NCBI RefSeq assembly: GCF_027887165.1
Contig: NC_077235.1
Coordinates: forward strand, 51,919,895-51,983,894
Direction: 5' to 3'
Origin: Monodelphis domestica
Taxonomy: Eukaryota; Chordata; Mammalia; Didelphimorphia; Didelphidae
Length of the DNA: 64,000 nt
The position numbers were made by a program, and so were the translations under genes. Under the pieces are notes generated by a model, which saw nothing but the letters and a program-made list of their open reading frames with translations, was not told where the DNA came from and searched no databases. Position 1 is the stretch's first letter; each line of letters begins with the position of its first letter. This document shows positions 32,959-43,990 of the stretch, one piece after another.

Positions 32959-33240
32959 GTCTACCTTAAATACTTGAAGGGCTTTCGTGTAGGAAAGGAC
33001 AGAACTAGGAACAATAGGTAGATGAAGTAGAGAGACAAATTTCACCTTGATTTAAGGCAAAATTTCCCAAGAATGAAAGTTAGTTCAAAGTGAAATGAGC
33101 TGCCTTGAGAGGCAGTGATCTACCCATCAATAGAAATCTATTATCAGGAGTTGCTTAAAAGACATACTTGGTTAAATTTGGATTGGACTATATGACCTCT
33201 GAGATTTTCTCCAGTTTTAGGAGTCAATTCATCTCTAGCA

Positions 33241-33770
33241 AGGAACTATAAATTACAGAATGGACTGTAAATCCTATATTCTCACCAGCATAACACTGAA
33301 CCTCAATTATCATTTAACCTGGTCTTAAATAAGCAAGACTTATTACTTCTCTCCCCATCCTTGTCTTTTTAAAAATATAGCTCTGATGGTTGGTGGAGAA
33401 TAACCCAAGTAACCAATTTCTTTCGTTTCCAATGTTTTATGTTGAGGTTGAGTCAAACATGGGCAGATCCTACTGGGTTTTGAATGTGGGTCTAGGGAAG
33501 GATTATATATGTCTAACATTTCAAGGACCAGCCTAGTCAACTGTAGTAATGCTCCTCAACAGAAAGCTGGCAGCAGACCAGAGAGAAACCCTTTGGGCTA
33601 CAGAAATTCTGAGACCCGTTCACTGAGATGGAGAGGTTAGGAGCTGAGTATGGCAGCAGGAGCACCAAAACCAAGGGATGCTGAGTCTTTGGAAGTATTG
33701 CAGTAAATGCCTAGCCTAGTGTTCCTAAAGACTGTCTTATTCAATAAAAACCAGTGAAAGTAGGTCGGCC
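33241..33770. other. Unassigned sequence
   Basis: No gene or confident repeat. Confidence 0.4.
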
Positions 33771-33783
33771 AAAAGCTCTGGGA

Positions 33784-33988
33784 CTGGGGGCAGCTGGGTA
33801 GCTCAATGGATTGAGAATCAGACCTAGAGATGGGAGGTCCTAGGTTCAAATCTGGCTTCAGACACTTCCCAATTGTGTGATCCTGGGCAAGTCACTTACC
33901 CGCCCCATTGCCTAGCCCTTACCACTCTTCTGCCTTGGAACCAATACACAGTATTGGTTCCAAGACAGAAGGTGAGGATTTTAAAAAA
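33784..33988 (+). mobile_element. Mon1-type SINE, full length with target duplication
   Basis: It begins 'ggcagctgggtagctc' (box A region), then 'taggttcaaatctggc' (box B) and the tail 'ccaagacagaaggtgagg' plus A-run. 'aaaagctctggga' (33771-33783) and 'aaaagccctggga' (33985-33997) form a 13-bp duplication with one mismatch. Confidence 0.9.
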
Positions 33989-34159
33989 GCCCTGGGATCC
34001 CCTTGACTCAACAAAGTGGTTCTCACTATGAAAAATTAGAAGAACCCTGGTCTGACCTGGCAGATTTGTCTATCCAGGGCAATGCCTCTAGGTACTCTGT
34101 GATGGCAATACACAGTGCCCAGGGCAAAATTGGCCTGCTTCATACTTCCCACCAGTGCT

Positions 34160-34318
34160 TTTTTCTTTTCTAAAACTCTTACTTTCTGTCTTAAGGGCTA
34201 GGCAAGCAGGGTTAAGTGACTTGCCCAGGGTCACACAGCTAGGACAAGGCCTGATTTGAACTCAGGCCCTCCTATCTCCAGGTATGGCTCTCTATCCACT
34301 GTGCCACCTAGCTACCCT
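34160..34318 (-). mobile_element. Mon1-type SINE, antisense, internally shortened
   Basis: 'ctcttactttctgtcttaag' then 'ggcaagcagggttaagtgac' to 'ccactgtgccacctagctac'. It lacks part of the 3' section present in the copy at 33784, and lies head-on to it with about 170 bp between. Confidence 0.8.
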
Positions 34319-34429
34319 TGCCTCTTCTTTTTCCTAGAAATAAAGGGCATGGAGAATCTCTTCTAACTTATCCTTGCTATGTCATTAGCTATTGATAACT
34401 ATCATTACTTTAGTAGGGCTTTAATATCA

Positions 34430-34620
34430 GTGAGAAAATGATTTTCTTGACTTTATAGGTGGCAGAACAGAAGTATATGGAGGAAAAGTGACTTGTTCAA
34501 GGGTATATAACTCGAGAGTATTCAAGCTAGGATTTCAGACTAGGTCTCCTTCCTCTATTGGCTTTTAACCAAGGTCCTTTGACTCCCAATTCAGTACCCT
34601 CTCTGCTGTACCATTCATCT
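34430..34620 (-). mobile_element. MIR-type SINE fragment, antisense
   Basis: 'aaagtgacttgttcaagggt', 'aaggtcctttgactcccaat'. Confidence 0.5.
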
Positions 34621-34734
34621 AAATTGCACTAAACACTTCCCCCAGTGGTACTTAAATAGGAGGCTCTGAAAGACCAAAAGCCTTTGAATTTAAAAAATCA
34701 ACAACTAGTGTAATACATTAAGAGGTATGGGTGA

Positions 34735-35650
34735 CTAAGTGTAGGGAGATGATGTTCTACTGTCATAAGGCAGGCTACATCTAGAGTACTATCTTCAGTT
34801 TTAGTCTCTACATTTTAACAAGGACATTAGTAATCTGGAGAGTGCCCAGAGGGAGGGCAAGCAGGATAATGAAGGGACTCAAGTCTGTTCCATATCAGGA
34901 TATATTGGAGGAATTGAAGATATTTAGCTTGGAGAAGAGAAGAATAGGAGACTGATCTTTTTTAAATTAAATTTTATTTTACTTTTCAACTAACAGGCAA
35001 TTGTTTTTTATCTCATTATCACCTCCCCCTCCAGTTTATAATGAAAAAGAAAATATTAATAAACAAACAAAACGAATTCCCACTTTGGTCATGTCCAAAT
35101 AGGCATATCTCATTCTGCATCCTGAATCCATAGCCTCTCTCCAGGACATGGGGAGTATGCTTCATCAATTCTATGACATCATGGTTAGCCACTGCCCTGC
35201 CATGATCCTCAGAGATCATAAAGCTTTTGAAGTTGTTTGTCCTTAAAGTGTTGTTGTTGTTATACAAATTGTTCTGATTTTGCTCACTTTGCTCTGCATC
35301 ACTTTCTCTGAGACCACTGGGAGAGAGAGATCCTTCAAGATAGTTGTCTTGATGCATTTAAAAGGCTGTCATGTTGAAGAGGGATTAGATTGGCTCTAGT
35401 TAGCCCCAAAGGGAAGAACTAGGAGCAGTAGGTGGGATTGCAGAAAGGAAAATTTAGATTTATTAAGAAAACCTTCCAAACAATTAGAGCTTAGCTCCAA
35501 GTGGAATGGCCTGCCTCCCTGGGAGGGAGTCATTTTCCCATCACTGGAGTTCTATACTTGTCTGGTCTGTGGTACGAAAAAAATTTTTTTTTCAGATATG
35601 AGTTGAACTAGATAGCTTCTGAGGTCTCTTCCAACTCTGAAATTGTATAA
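34735..35650 (+). mobile_element. L3/CR1-type LINE 3' end with nested L1
   Basis: 'gcaggctacatctagagtac', 'ctggagagtgcccagaggga', 'gcttggagaagagaagaata' up to 34950. It resumes at about 35361 with 'aggctgtcatgttgaagagg' and runs to the 3' end 'cttctgaggtctcttccaac'. Confidence 0.75.
34957..35360 (-). mobile_element. LINE-1 3' UTR fragment, antisense
   Basis: 'ttggtcatgtccaaataggc', 'tgctcactttgctctgcatc' and a T-rich left end. It is inserted into the CR1 copy. Confidence 0.6.
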
Positions 35651-35900
35651 AATGTCACTTCCTCTTTGAAGCCTTCTATGATCCCCTTTGATTGGTTATA
35701 GCCTCTGTGGAACCTTATGTATCACTTAGCACCTCACTTGTGAACTTGTCAAGTAATAATGTTGTGTTTTATAGGCAGCTATGTTGGTGTCTCTATTCCT
35801 ACTCCACCCTGACTCCTAGTCCTTGATATGATGTGAATTTGATGAAAGCAGGGGCAATGTCTTATTTCAATTTTGTACCTCTCTCAGTTCCTAGAACTAA
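35650..35900 (+). mobile_element. LINE L2 3' UTR fragment
   Basis: 'cacttcctctttgaagcctt', 'atcacttagcacctcacttg', 'gaaagcaggggcaatgtctt' in L2 order. Confidence 0.65.
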
Positions 35901-36184
35901 TGAGTATTGTGCCACCCCTCAAAGTTTTTGACTCTGAGGAGTTAGAGATAGAAACAAGTAAGGTCATATTTGCAGAGCAAGGTAGGGATATGTGACTAAA
36001 TAGCTATAAGTCATGAAGCCTTTAGTCTTTAGAGAGCATCAGGTAGGCCAATTAACAGATAGTTAATGGCAGGTGTAATCAGGATAGGCTACTTGGAGAG
36101 GTGGCATTTAAGTCCAATTTTGAAGGAAATAAGGGGCTTGAATTTGTTAGGGAGAGAAAAGGAAACTATCAATCAGCCTGGAAT

Positions 36185-36700
36185 AGTGAAAAAATGTATT
36201 GGGCAATGAATCCAGAGATCTAACTTCTAATACCAGCTCTGAAGCTAACTTATAATACGGGATTCCCTCCCTGTGCCTTAGTTTCCTCATTTATACATTG
36301 AGGAAATTGGACTAAATCTTTATAGTATCTTTTAGTGTTGACATTCTAATTGTTATTTTTCTATGTGTCTTAAGCAAATCCCTTTCCTCCTGTTTCATGT
36401 GACAAATTAGAGTTGGACCAACATGACCTCTCAGGTCCCTTCCAGTTTCAGTCTGTTATATCTATGGTGCTATCCAGAGAAGCAACATGGTATAAAGGAG
36501 AGAGAGCTGATTTCATAACCAGTTCAAGGTTTGCCACTGACACATACCAGCTGTGTGACTAAGCAAGTCACTGTCCCTCTCAGTGACCCAGGCAACTCTC
36601 TAGGATGATATATTGCTGATGCCTACTTTCCTTGGCAAGGATAATTTCCTCATCTAAGAGTTCCCTACTCCAGTGAAGTCACAGGTTCAGTTCACATCTA
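36185..36700 (+). mobile_element. MIR fragments followed by a tRNA-derived SINE
   Basis: 36185-36350 MIR ('gccttagtttcctcatttat'). 36385-36470 MIR tail ('gacctctcaggtcccttcca'). 36478-36700 a SINE with 'accagctgtgtgactaagca' and 'agttccctactccagtgaag', the same family as 24722-24965. Confidence 0.6.
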
Positions 36701-36701
36701 A

Positions 36702-36815
36702 GGAATGAAATAAGTTTTTAAAGCATTTAAGTGCTAATATTGTGCTAAAAGAATAGGAAAAAGGACAGTTCTTGCCCTCAAGGAGCTCACACTCTAATTG
36801 GGGGAGACATCACAT
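36702..36815 (-). mobile_element. LINE L2 3' end, antisense
   Basis: 'cttgccctcaaggagctcac' then 'actctaattgggggagac'. Confidence 0.65.
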
Positions 36816-37239
36816 AAAAAAGGGGTGAGTGGAAAAACCCAGAAGCCCCGGTTTTTTAACAAAGGAGCAGCTAGCAAGGCCCAGGAGTCTTGAGGTTGTC
36901 CATACATCAAAAGAGAGTATCAAGAGTCTTCAGAATGTAGAGAGGATACACAGCAAGACCAAGAGGGCCTTAGGATGCAGCAGCAGGGCTAGTGATAAGG
37001 TATGATGGTCCTTTATCTCACTTGAAGGAAAAGAGTTGTCAACTCTCCTCTCATCCAAGCTGTGCCAACGGTTAAGCAACCTAGATGGGTTCTGAGATGG
37101 CCTGGACCAGGGGTAAGGGACAAGGAGGTTAGCATGGGGGAAGGGCACCCATGGCTTACTTTGGGGAGTTTGTTTTATCTTAACAGTGCTCTATTTGCCT
37201 TCATACTCACCAGTTCTATTACCCTCTCTTAAGCAGGGG
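36816..37239. other. Unassigned; immediately upstream of OR pseudogene
   Basis: No repeat recognised. 'accctctcttaag' near 37220-37233 may be the remnant of the splice acceptor seen before the intact OR. Confidence 0.4.
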
Positions 37240-38005
37240 ACAACGAAGAAAAGGAACCAAAAATCCCCATTGGAATTTGTCTTCTTGGGAATCACAGAAG
37301 ACATTGCTCAGCAGGGTTCCTTTTTTGGTTTATTCCTTGTTATTTAATTAGTTGCTGTAATAGGGAACATGGGGTTGATCACCCTGATATAGATCAACTT
37401 CTTTTTCCACACCTCCATGTACTTCTTCCTCATCAGCCTCAACTTCTGCTTCTCCTGTATTACAGTCCTGAAGATATTGGCTGACTTCTTGTCAGAACAT
37501 AGTCAATGGATTCCCATATGTGTGGCACAAATGAAGCCCTTCATCATTTTTGCCTTGGCTGAGTGGCCTCCAGGGGATATGACTGCTATGTTGCCATGTG
37601 CAGTCCTTGCTCTATTCTGTCATTGTGTCCTTTGGGTGATTGTGTGCTATGTGGCCTTGTCTCACTTTGTGAGTTCTTAATCTTTGCTTTTGGATGTTTC
37701 ATCCAGATGAGTTCCTTTTCCATCATTCTGATCTTCTCTTTGTAGATCATCATTGCCATCCTGAGAATCTGATCAACTGAGGGCAAGCACAATGCCTTTT
37801 CTATTTGTGACTCATCTGACTGCTGTCAGTATGTTTTATGGAACCATTATCTTCATGTACTTAGAGCCCTGGAAAAACTAGTTATTCCCTGAACCAGGAT
37901 TGTGTGATGATCTCTGTCCTCTGCACTGTGATTATCTCCATGCCAAATACCATTATCTATATTCTGAAGAACAAGGAGGTGAAGAATATCCTGTGTAAAG
38001 TCTAA
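37240..38005 (+). pseudogene. Olfactory receptor pseudogene, nearly full span
   Basis: Recognisable from the N-terminus (EFVFLGITEDIAQQ) through TM1-2 (GNMGLI; HTSMYFFL) and TM3 (GYDCYVAMC for AYDRYVAIC), then TM5 (FAFGCFIQMSSF), the third loop (STEGKHNAFS) and TM7 (IIYILKNKEVK). Lesions: start codon lost; in-frame stops near 37346, 37391, 37743 and 37771; a frameshift in TM3 near 37561; a deletion of about 40 codons removing TM4 and extracellular loop 2 near 37660; more frameshifts after TM6. The best match in this window is the intact OR at 9791 ('[11 protein letters not shown]', 'AEGKRKAFS'), so the two are probably tandem duplicates of one subfamily. Confidence 0.9.
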
Positions 38006-38119
38006 CCTTCGGGCTTGACTCAGCAATAGGAGAATCTGGGCTCCATTCTCTTTTTGTTTGGATGCCTGTTGTCATATGTTGTCAATCGATTTCCAATGAA
38101 CAAAACCCATAAAGAGAGC

Positions 38120-38720
38120 CTGGGATTCTGAGATACCAAAATTTACGGGATGTGGCTAAATCAGTCCTTAGGGAAAATTTTACATCTCTCAACACATTCA
38201 TCAACAAAAAAGAAAAAAAAAACACAAATCAATGAATTGGGACATTCAAACAAAAAAAACTAGAAAAGTAATAAGTAATCAAACAATTCTGCCAAATCAG
38301 CACCAAATAGAAACTCTAAAGATCAAAGAGGAGATTTTAAAAGCTAAAAGCAAAATAAAATCCTAAAAACCCCACATTAAGCCTATAAATAAAACTAGAA
38401 GATTTTTTTGGTGGTCAGAAGTATAAAATAAATAGCTAGTCTGTTGTGACAAAAACAGACAAAAACAGAGGAAAACAAAATCATTTGCATTCACAACAGA
38501 GGAAATAAAAGAAACTAACAAATTATTTTGTCCAATATATGCCAATAAAACCAGCTTAGATAAAGTGGGATGAATATTTACCAAAATATAAAATACTCTC
38601 ATTAACAGAAGAACATACCATAAATGAACTCCCAAAGAAAAGAACTACAGAAGGATTTACAAGTGAATTCTATCAAACATTCATAGAAAAAATGAGTTCT
38701 AATATTATATAACCTATTCC
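38120..38720 (+). mobile_element. LINE-1 ORF2 fragment between endonuclease and RT
   Basis: A-rich plus-strand sequence: 'ggatgtggctaaatcagtcc' (a GMWLNQS-like phrase in the shifted frame), 'atcaatgaattgggacattc', 'ggatttacaagtgaattcta' are L1 ORF2 phrases. Many frameshifts. Confidence 0.65.
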
Positions 38721-38799
38721 CAAAAGTAGGACAAGTAAGGGCTTTTAAACTCTTTCTGTGATAGAAATCTGGTCTGATACAAATCTGTGATACAAATCT

Positions 38800-38987
38800 G
38801 GCAGAGAGGGGGGGTGAAGTGAGGAGGAATGTCTTCAGCTAATGTAGAGATGGGGAGGGGAACAGCTCTGAGTTCTTCTGCTTTTCTAGTAATTAACTGT
38901 GGGGTTGGGGGGGGGAGAATGGCCATGCGCCCACAGAGAGTGCTCTGCATGCCATCTTTGGCATCCGTGCCATAGGTTTGTCATCAC
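38800..38987. mobile_element. hAT-type MITE, right half
   Basis: The right half matches the full copy at 47164-47515: 'tgcttttctagtaattaact', 'cacagagagtgctctgcatg' and the terminus 'gccataggtttgtcatcac'. The left half is lost or diverged. Confidence 0.65.
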
Positions 38988-38989
38988 TG

Positions 38990-39110
38990 GGCTAGGAAGT
39001 TGGAATTAAGTGTCTTGTTCAGGGTCACAGAGCGAGGAAGTATCTGAGGCCAAATGATTTGAACCTAAGACTTCCCATCTCCATGCCTAGCTTTCTTCTC
39101 AATTCCATAG
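38990..39110 (-). mobile_element. SINE fragment, antisense
   Basis: 'tgttcagggtcacagagcga', 'tttgaacctaagacttccca'. Confidence 0.55.
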
Positions 39111-40345
39111 ATGCTTCCAGGGGCTTATGTGATCCTTAATTTGAATCCTTTGCATTTGAACTGGTTCTTTATATATACTTGCAGTAATTTTTCTTTGATG
39201 TGGAAGCTCTGGACCTACCCCACCCATCCACACCTTTATAGGAAGTAATCAGTAGAGTCTTTTTATTTTGATTTTGTCCTTTGGTTCTAATAGATCTGGG
39301 CTTTTTTATTTCTTGAAATAACTCATCCAGACTTTATTTTTTTAACCATCGTTTCCAGGGAGTCCAAGTATTGTTAAATTCTCCTTGACTTGTTTTCCAA
39401 GTTAGTTTTTAAAAATATAAATGATCTTATATTTTCTTCTATGTTTTTGGTGTTTTCATCTTATTCTAATATTTCTTTTTTCATGGAGTCATTGGTGTGC
39501 GGTTTGTTGTAGTTTTCAGGGAGTCTCATACCATGTTCTCTTCTAAGTTAGCCATTCTCCTTAAAATTCTTTTCCACAGAGCTTTTATTTGATTTTTTAA
39601 AAAAAATCTCTTATTTTCTTCCAAGTATCAATGTTATATTTGTGGAAAATTCATTTTTTCCTTTCGGTCTTGGCTTGCAGTTGTTATGAAGATGTTTTCT
39701 TCTAGGCTGGATTTTTGGGTATTTCTAGATCTATAATAATTTAAAAAATATTAATATCTTTAATTTATTCATCTCACCAACCTAAATTTAGTTCATGGAT
39801 TTGGACTTTCTTATATGGTCAGGCTCTGCTCTACTTTTGGGTGGGATAATTGGTCCTGCTTATTTTGCCCCGAGACATCTCACTTCTGACCCCACCCCCC
39901 AACCTCCTAGGATTAGTCTTGCTTCTTCCCACATCTCCCTCCTTCTTTAGGGCTTAGAGTGCCTCATATTCAAAGACTTCTATGCTTCCTTAGGCAAGAA
40001 ATACTAGGAATCTTGGAATCTCTGGGCATCTGAGCTGTCCTGGTCTGAGCACTGCTATAATCCACTAATTGCTACCACTTTGAGTGGCTTCCAGTGTCTC
40101 CATTGTATTTCCAACCACTCTGGAGCTTTGTCAGGGGAACTCTCTGTTCTTACTACCTGCACTCACAGAGCTGCGTAGGCTACACACATCTCTGACTGGT
40201 GTCTGGCCATACTTAGAAGACTGGGATTGTTTATCTGCTGTGGTGCTCTCTTTCTTGATGCCCTCCTTTTCTACTACTCCTCTGATATGTTGTGTAGTTC
40301 TGGATTTGAAGAGATCACTTACTATAGTTTCTCATTGGGTTTCTT
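39111..40345 (-). mobile_element. T-rich stretch, possible antisense L1 5' half
   Basis: T-rich plus strand with 'gttttcatcttattctaata' and 'ttttttcatggagtcattg' is suggestive of the antisense L1 ORF1/5' region, but I found no diagnostic protein motif. Confidence 0.3.
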
Positions 40346-40349
40346 TCTT

Positions 40350-40935
40350 GTTTTATTAAAAAAATTTAATTTCTCCAATGACATATAATAACAATTTTCA
40401 ACCTACATTTTCTAAAAATATAAGATCCAAATTATCTCCATCCCTACCTTCCTTACCCCTCTCATATATAGTAAGCAATTTCACCTGGGTTATACATGTG
40501 TTATCATACAAAAATATTCTTCAATATTGGTCATTGTTATAAGAGAATACTCATATAAAACAAAAACTCCAAAATAAAACCATAAATAAACACATGTGGC
40601 AGATAGTATGTTTTGATCTGTGTTCTGATTCCCACATTCTTTCTCTGGAGGTAGAGAGCAATCTTTGTCATAAGTCCTTCAGAATTGTCCTATATCATTG
40701 TATTGCTGAAAGTAGCTAAGTCTCTCACAGTTGATCATCGTACAATATTGCTGTTACCGTGTACTATATTCTGGTGCTCCTTTTTTTTTTGCTCTGCTTC
40801 AGTTCATGTAGGTCTTTCCAGCTTTTCCTGAAATCATCCTCTTCATCCTTTCTTATTGCACAATAGTATTCCATCATTAACATACGCCATAATTTGTTCA
40901 GCCATTCCCCAAATGATGGACATCCCCTCAATTTC
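40350..40935 (-). mobile_element. LINE-1 3' end, antisense
   Basis: The minus strand includes LRGCPSFGEWLNKLWRMLMM around 40870-40940, the L1 ORF2 C-terminus, followed by EYYCAIRKDEEDDFRKSW. A long AT-rich 3' UTR precedes it on the plus strand. Confidence 0.8.
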
Positions 40936-41003
40936 TTCTCAGATTTCCTGATTATTCCTTGGTCAGGTATGAATTTAGGGTTTTTTACTTGAGTAAGTAT
41001 TTG

Positions 41004-41230
41004 GTTAAGGGCAACAGAATGATGCAATGGATAGAGCACTGGTCCTGGAGTCAGGAAGATCTGAGTTCAAACCCAGTCTCAGTCACTTATTAGCTGTGAG
41101 GTTCCAGACAAGTCACTTAAAACCTTTTTTTTGCCTCAGTTCCTCCTTTGCAAAATAGGGACACACTGGAGAAGGAAATGGAAAACTACTCTAGTATTTT
41201 TTTTCCATGAAGAATGTGACACTATTCAAC
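41004..41230 (+). mobile_element. MAR1-type SINE
   Basis: 'gatgcaatggatagagcact' (5' end), 'gagttcaaacccagtctcag' (box B), 'ctggagaaggaaatggaaaa' (3' end). Confidence 0.8.
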
Positions 41231-41361
41231 AATAACTTTCTGCCTCCATTAAGGTAACATCTTGGACAGAAGTTCCTTCTCTTGTTTTTTCTTAGGAATA
41301 TAAGAATTTAAATTTATATTTTTATGCTAATATGAAAGTTCTAAAGTAACATTGTAGTTGC

Positions 41362-42066
41362 CTGATTTAAAAATATTACAGCTTAAGTCAAAATGACTTT
41401 TAGCAGCTTTATTTACAAAGAAGTAGAGTGAAAGTAGAAAAATGTAGATAAAGAGACAGAAAGTACTGCATAGCTACAGATACCCTGAGTTTATTCTTAA
41501 TGTTTCCAGACCCCAAATGTGAATCTGAAAGCAAATCAAACCAGAATCCAAAGTCCTAATTAGGAATCCAAAATCTGAAGAGCCAGGAAACACTGAAGAA
41601 TCCACTGAGAACCATCAGTGCACAAGAGGCTGAGACCACCAAGAATATCACCAGAACTCATACTGAAGGGAGTGTCCCACTGAAGTGCCAACAAGCAGAG
41701 AGGGTCTCCTCATCAAGGAACCAAGGAAGGAATCACTCCACTCACATGGGATCCAAGGAAAGAGTCTCCTCCTCCAGTCTGGCTCACTGATTCAGAGTCT
41801 GAGACTGAATCCTCAGGCTGGCCTTTTTAAAGCAATTTTCTCAATATCACTTCCTGTCACTCCCCCACTTTACAGGAACCAATCATAGTCTTTAAATTTG
41901 CCTAGCACCAACCAAGGAGGGGCATTGGCCTCTGGAGTTGTCACCCACTCTAGCAAGTGACTTGTGAACTCTTATATTTAAGTGACTGGTAAGGTACTAA
42001 GTTTTTGATTTATTAACTTAAAAGTTATTGATTGATAGACAAAGAGAGGTTGATTCACTCTTCACA
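41362..42066 (-). mobile_element. Probable solo LTR, antisense
   Basis: On the minus strand: TGTGAAGAGTG start, TATA-like 'gctttaaaaaggcc' from about 41840, AATAAA in 'gtaaataaagctgc' near 41408, and a ...GGCA end. That is the U3-R-U5 order. No target duplication or internal sequence was seen, so the exact ends are tentative. Confidence 0.55.
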
Positions 42067-42885
42067 GGAAGATTTTATTTCTTCCCTACTTTGTTGTTTA
42101 CTAACTTTATCTGATGGATTTGTCACTGTTTTGAGATGATGACAAAGTGGGCTGAGTTGTAATCATTCAGTCATCTTGTGATAATGCTAGCTTAGTATAA
42201 TATTAATGCCTGATATTTATGTAGCTCTATTGCCTATTCAGATACTTCAAGGATCCATGATTTCTTCATTTCTGGGACTCACCCCAGCAGTACAAAGGGC
42301 GCATGCCTTAGTAGATTGTCTCAGTGAGTTGCTCTGGCCAAAAATTAATTACCCATACCTTTGGTGATAAGCTTCTCTGAACTTGGAGAGATTGGTCCTC
42401 AGATAATAGATGTGCAATCCTTTGCTGGGTTCATACTCAAAACCTTTACAGCTTTGAAGGAGTTATTAGGTCTTCTGTTCCATTAGCATAGTCTTAGAGC
42501 CCAGGGTCACCTCCCTACCACAGGGAGTAATTCAAGGAGGATTTCAGTTTAGAATATTTCTCATTTATTAAAAAATTATGAACCTCAACAATTTTACCCC
42601 CTCCAGAGTGTTCTGAATATCAAACTCTAGGTTTGCCTTGATCTGAATTTTCTTCTGATTTCTTGTTAATGAACCACCAGATGTTTCTATGGAACTGTGA
42701 CCATTGTGTATCTACTATAACAGCTTGCCATTATTTCACATGCATATGCTCATGTGATATGTCCATAGTCTTGCCATTTTAAAAGATTTATAGTGTTCAT
42801 TTATTTAATTATGCCAGCATTTTCTTAGCCATTTCTATTATGAATTGATTGAGTCCTATTTTTCATGATTATACATGGCTAATAA
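42067..42885. other. Unassigned sequence
   Basis: No gene. The part after 42720 is AT-rich and may be an old antisense L1 3' region. Confidence 0.4.
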
Positions 42886-42889
42886 GTTC

Positions 42890-43060
42890 TGTATTAGAAC
42901 TTGAGCCTCATGATTTTGAGCTCTAGCTCTTCTACTAACTCATTTGTGACCTTAGGCAAGTCACCTCCTTTCTTGAGGCCTCATTTTTTCAGTGTGCAAA
43001 GTGAGGAGACTATACTAGGTAAGCTCTAAGGGTCCTTTTTGCTTTCATATTCTATGATAT
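42890..43060 (+). mobile_element. MIR-type SINE
   Basis: 'gtgaccttaggcaagtcacc', 'ttgaggcctcattttttcag', 'actaggtaagctctaagggt'. Confidence 0.6.
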
Positions 43061-43429
43061 GGTGAACATCTGCATAAAATTACTTTCCCTTAGCATTTCT
43101 TCTTTTGGGACTCATCTCATAATCTAAAGATCAGGTCAAAAGCTACATGTACCATTATAGCTCTAGTTATATACTACTAGATTGTTCTTCAGAAAGACTC
43201 AATTATAGTACACCCATTTCCCCACAACTATATGGACTTTGAACATTTGTTCCCATTTGTTTACTAATTTAATACATGTATCCCTTCATAAGTGTCTCAC
43301 CATAGCATGATAGTGACCTGAATTTTTAGACATTGTGTCTGATCTTACAAGATAGAATAACTCTGAGTTTTAGCTCAGCTACAGACTATGCATCTTTTAC
43401 CTGAGGAAAAGACTAAGCGTGGAATGAAC

Positions 43430-43542
43430 GTATAGTATTAAGTATCTGTGTGCCAGGAACTGTGCTAAGTATTAGGAATAAAGACAAGTAAACATGATAG
43501 TCTTTGCCCTCAAGGAGCTTATGTTCTAAAGAGGAATTACAC

Positions 43543-43545
<3 letters not shown>
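43430..43545 (-). mobile_element. LINE L2 3' end, antisense
   Basis: 'tgtgccaggaactgtgctaa', 'gccctcaaggagcttatgtt'; the 3' end of L2 runs into the AC repeat. Confidence 0.7.

Positions 43546-43587
<42 letters not shown>
43545..43587. repeat. (AC)n microsatellite
   Basis: A perfect AC run of 43 bp. Confidence 0.98.
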
Positions 43588-43589
<2 letters not shown>

Positions 43590-43879
43590 ATCTCGAATTG
43601 AAATCAGAGGGAAGGGAAGGTCAGAGTTCACTTAGAGGGCCTATCTTGGAGCTTCCAAGGAAGTGGTTTGGTCAGTCTGTGATCAGAGAAAGTGAAAGAT
43701 CACCAGTCAGAAACTAGTGATTCAAGTCTGGAAGTCTGAGTTTTGGTGGAATAAGGAGAAAGAAGGAGCAGAGTGGCTTGGAGATGGTGGGAAGGTATTA
43801 AAAGAATTGCCACAGAACCAAAATCTGTACCCTTCAAAGAATCTTGATGACAATATGCTTAATAAGCAGTCATTCAGTC

Positions 43880-43990
43880 TCTCCCTTGAAAATCTCCAAC
43901 ATGGGGGAAACTCACTACTTTCCAAAGGAGTTCATTCTCCTTTGGATTTGTTTCAATTGTTAGGAAATTCTTCCTTATTGCAAAGGGCAT
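43880..43990 (-). mobile_element. L3/CR1-type LINE fragment, antisense
   Basis: 'gggggaaactcactactttc', 'ttcaattgttaggaaattct' are the antisense of the CR1 3' half. Confidence 0.55.

Larger units (their letters stand above)
31590..33240 (+). mobile_element. L3/CR1-type LINE 3' part with nested LTR and L1
   Basis: The host LINE reads 'cagaccacatctggatgcc' (31660), 'gagcatccagagaaggc' (31930), then resumes at about 32285 ('gggatatttgcccaagaaaa') and again at about 32962 ('aaatacttgaagggctttcg') to 'ggattggactatatgacctc'. Insertions fill the gaps. Confidence 0.7.

Noticed and set aside
33784-33990. Possible tRNA gene from box A/box B-like sequence
   Set aside because: The tRNA-like head is part of a full-length SINE with A-rich tail and target duplication; it does not fold as a tRNA by eye.
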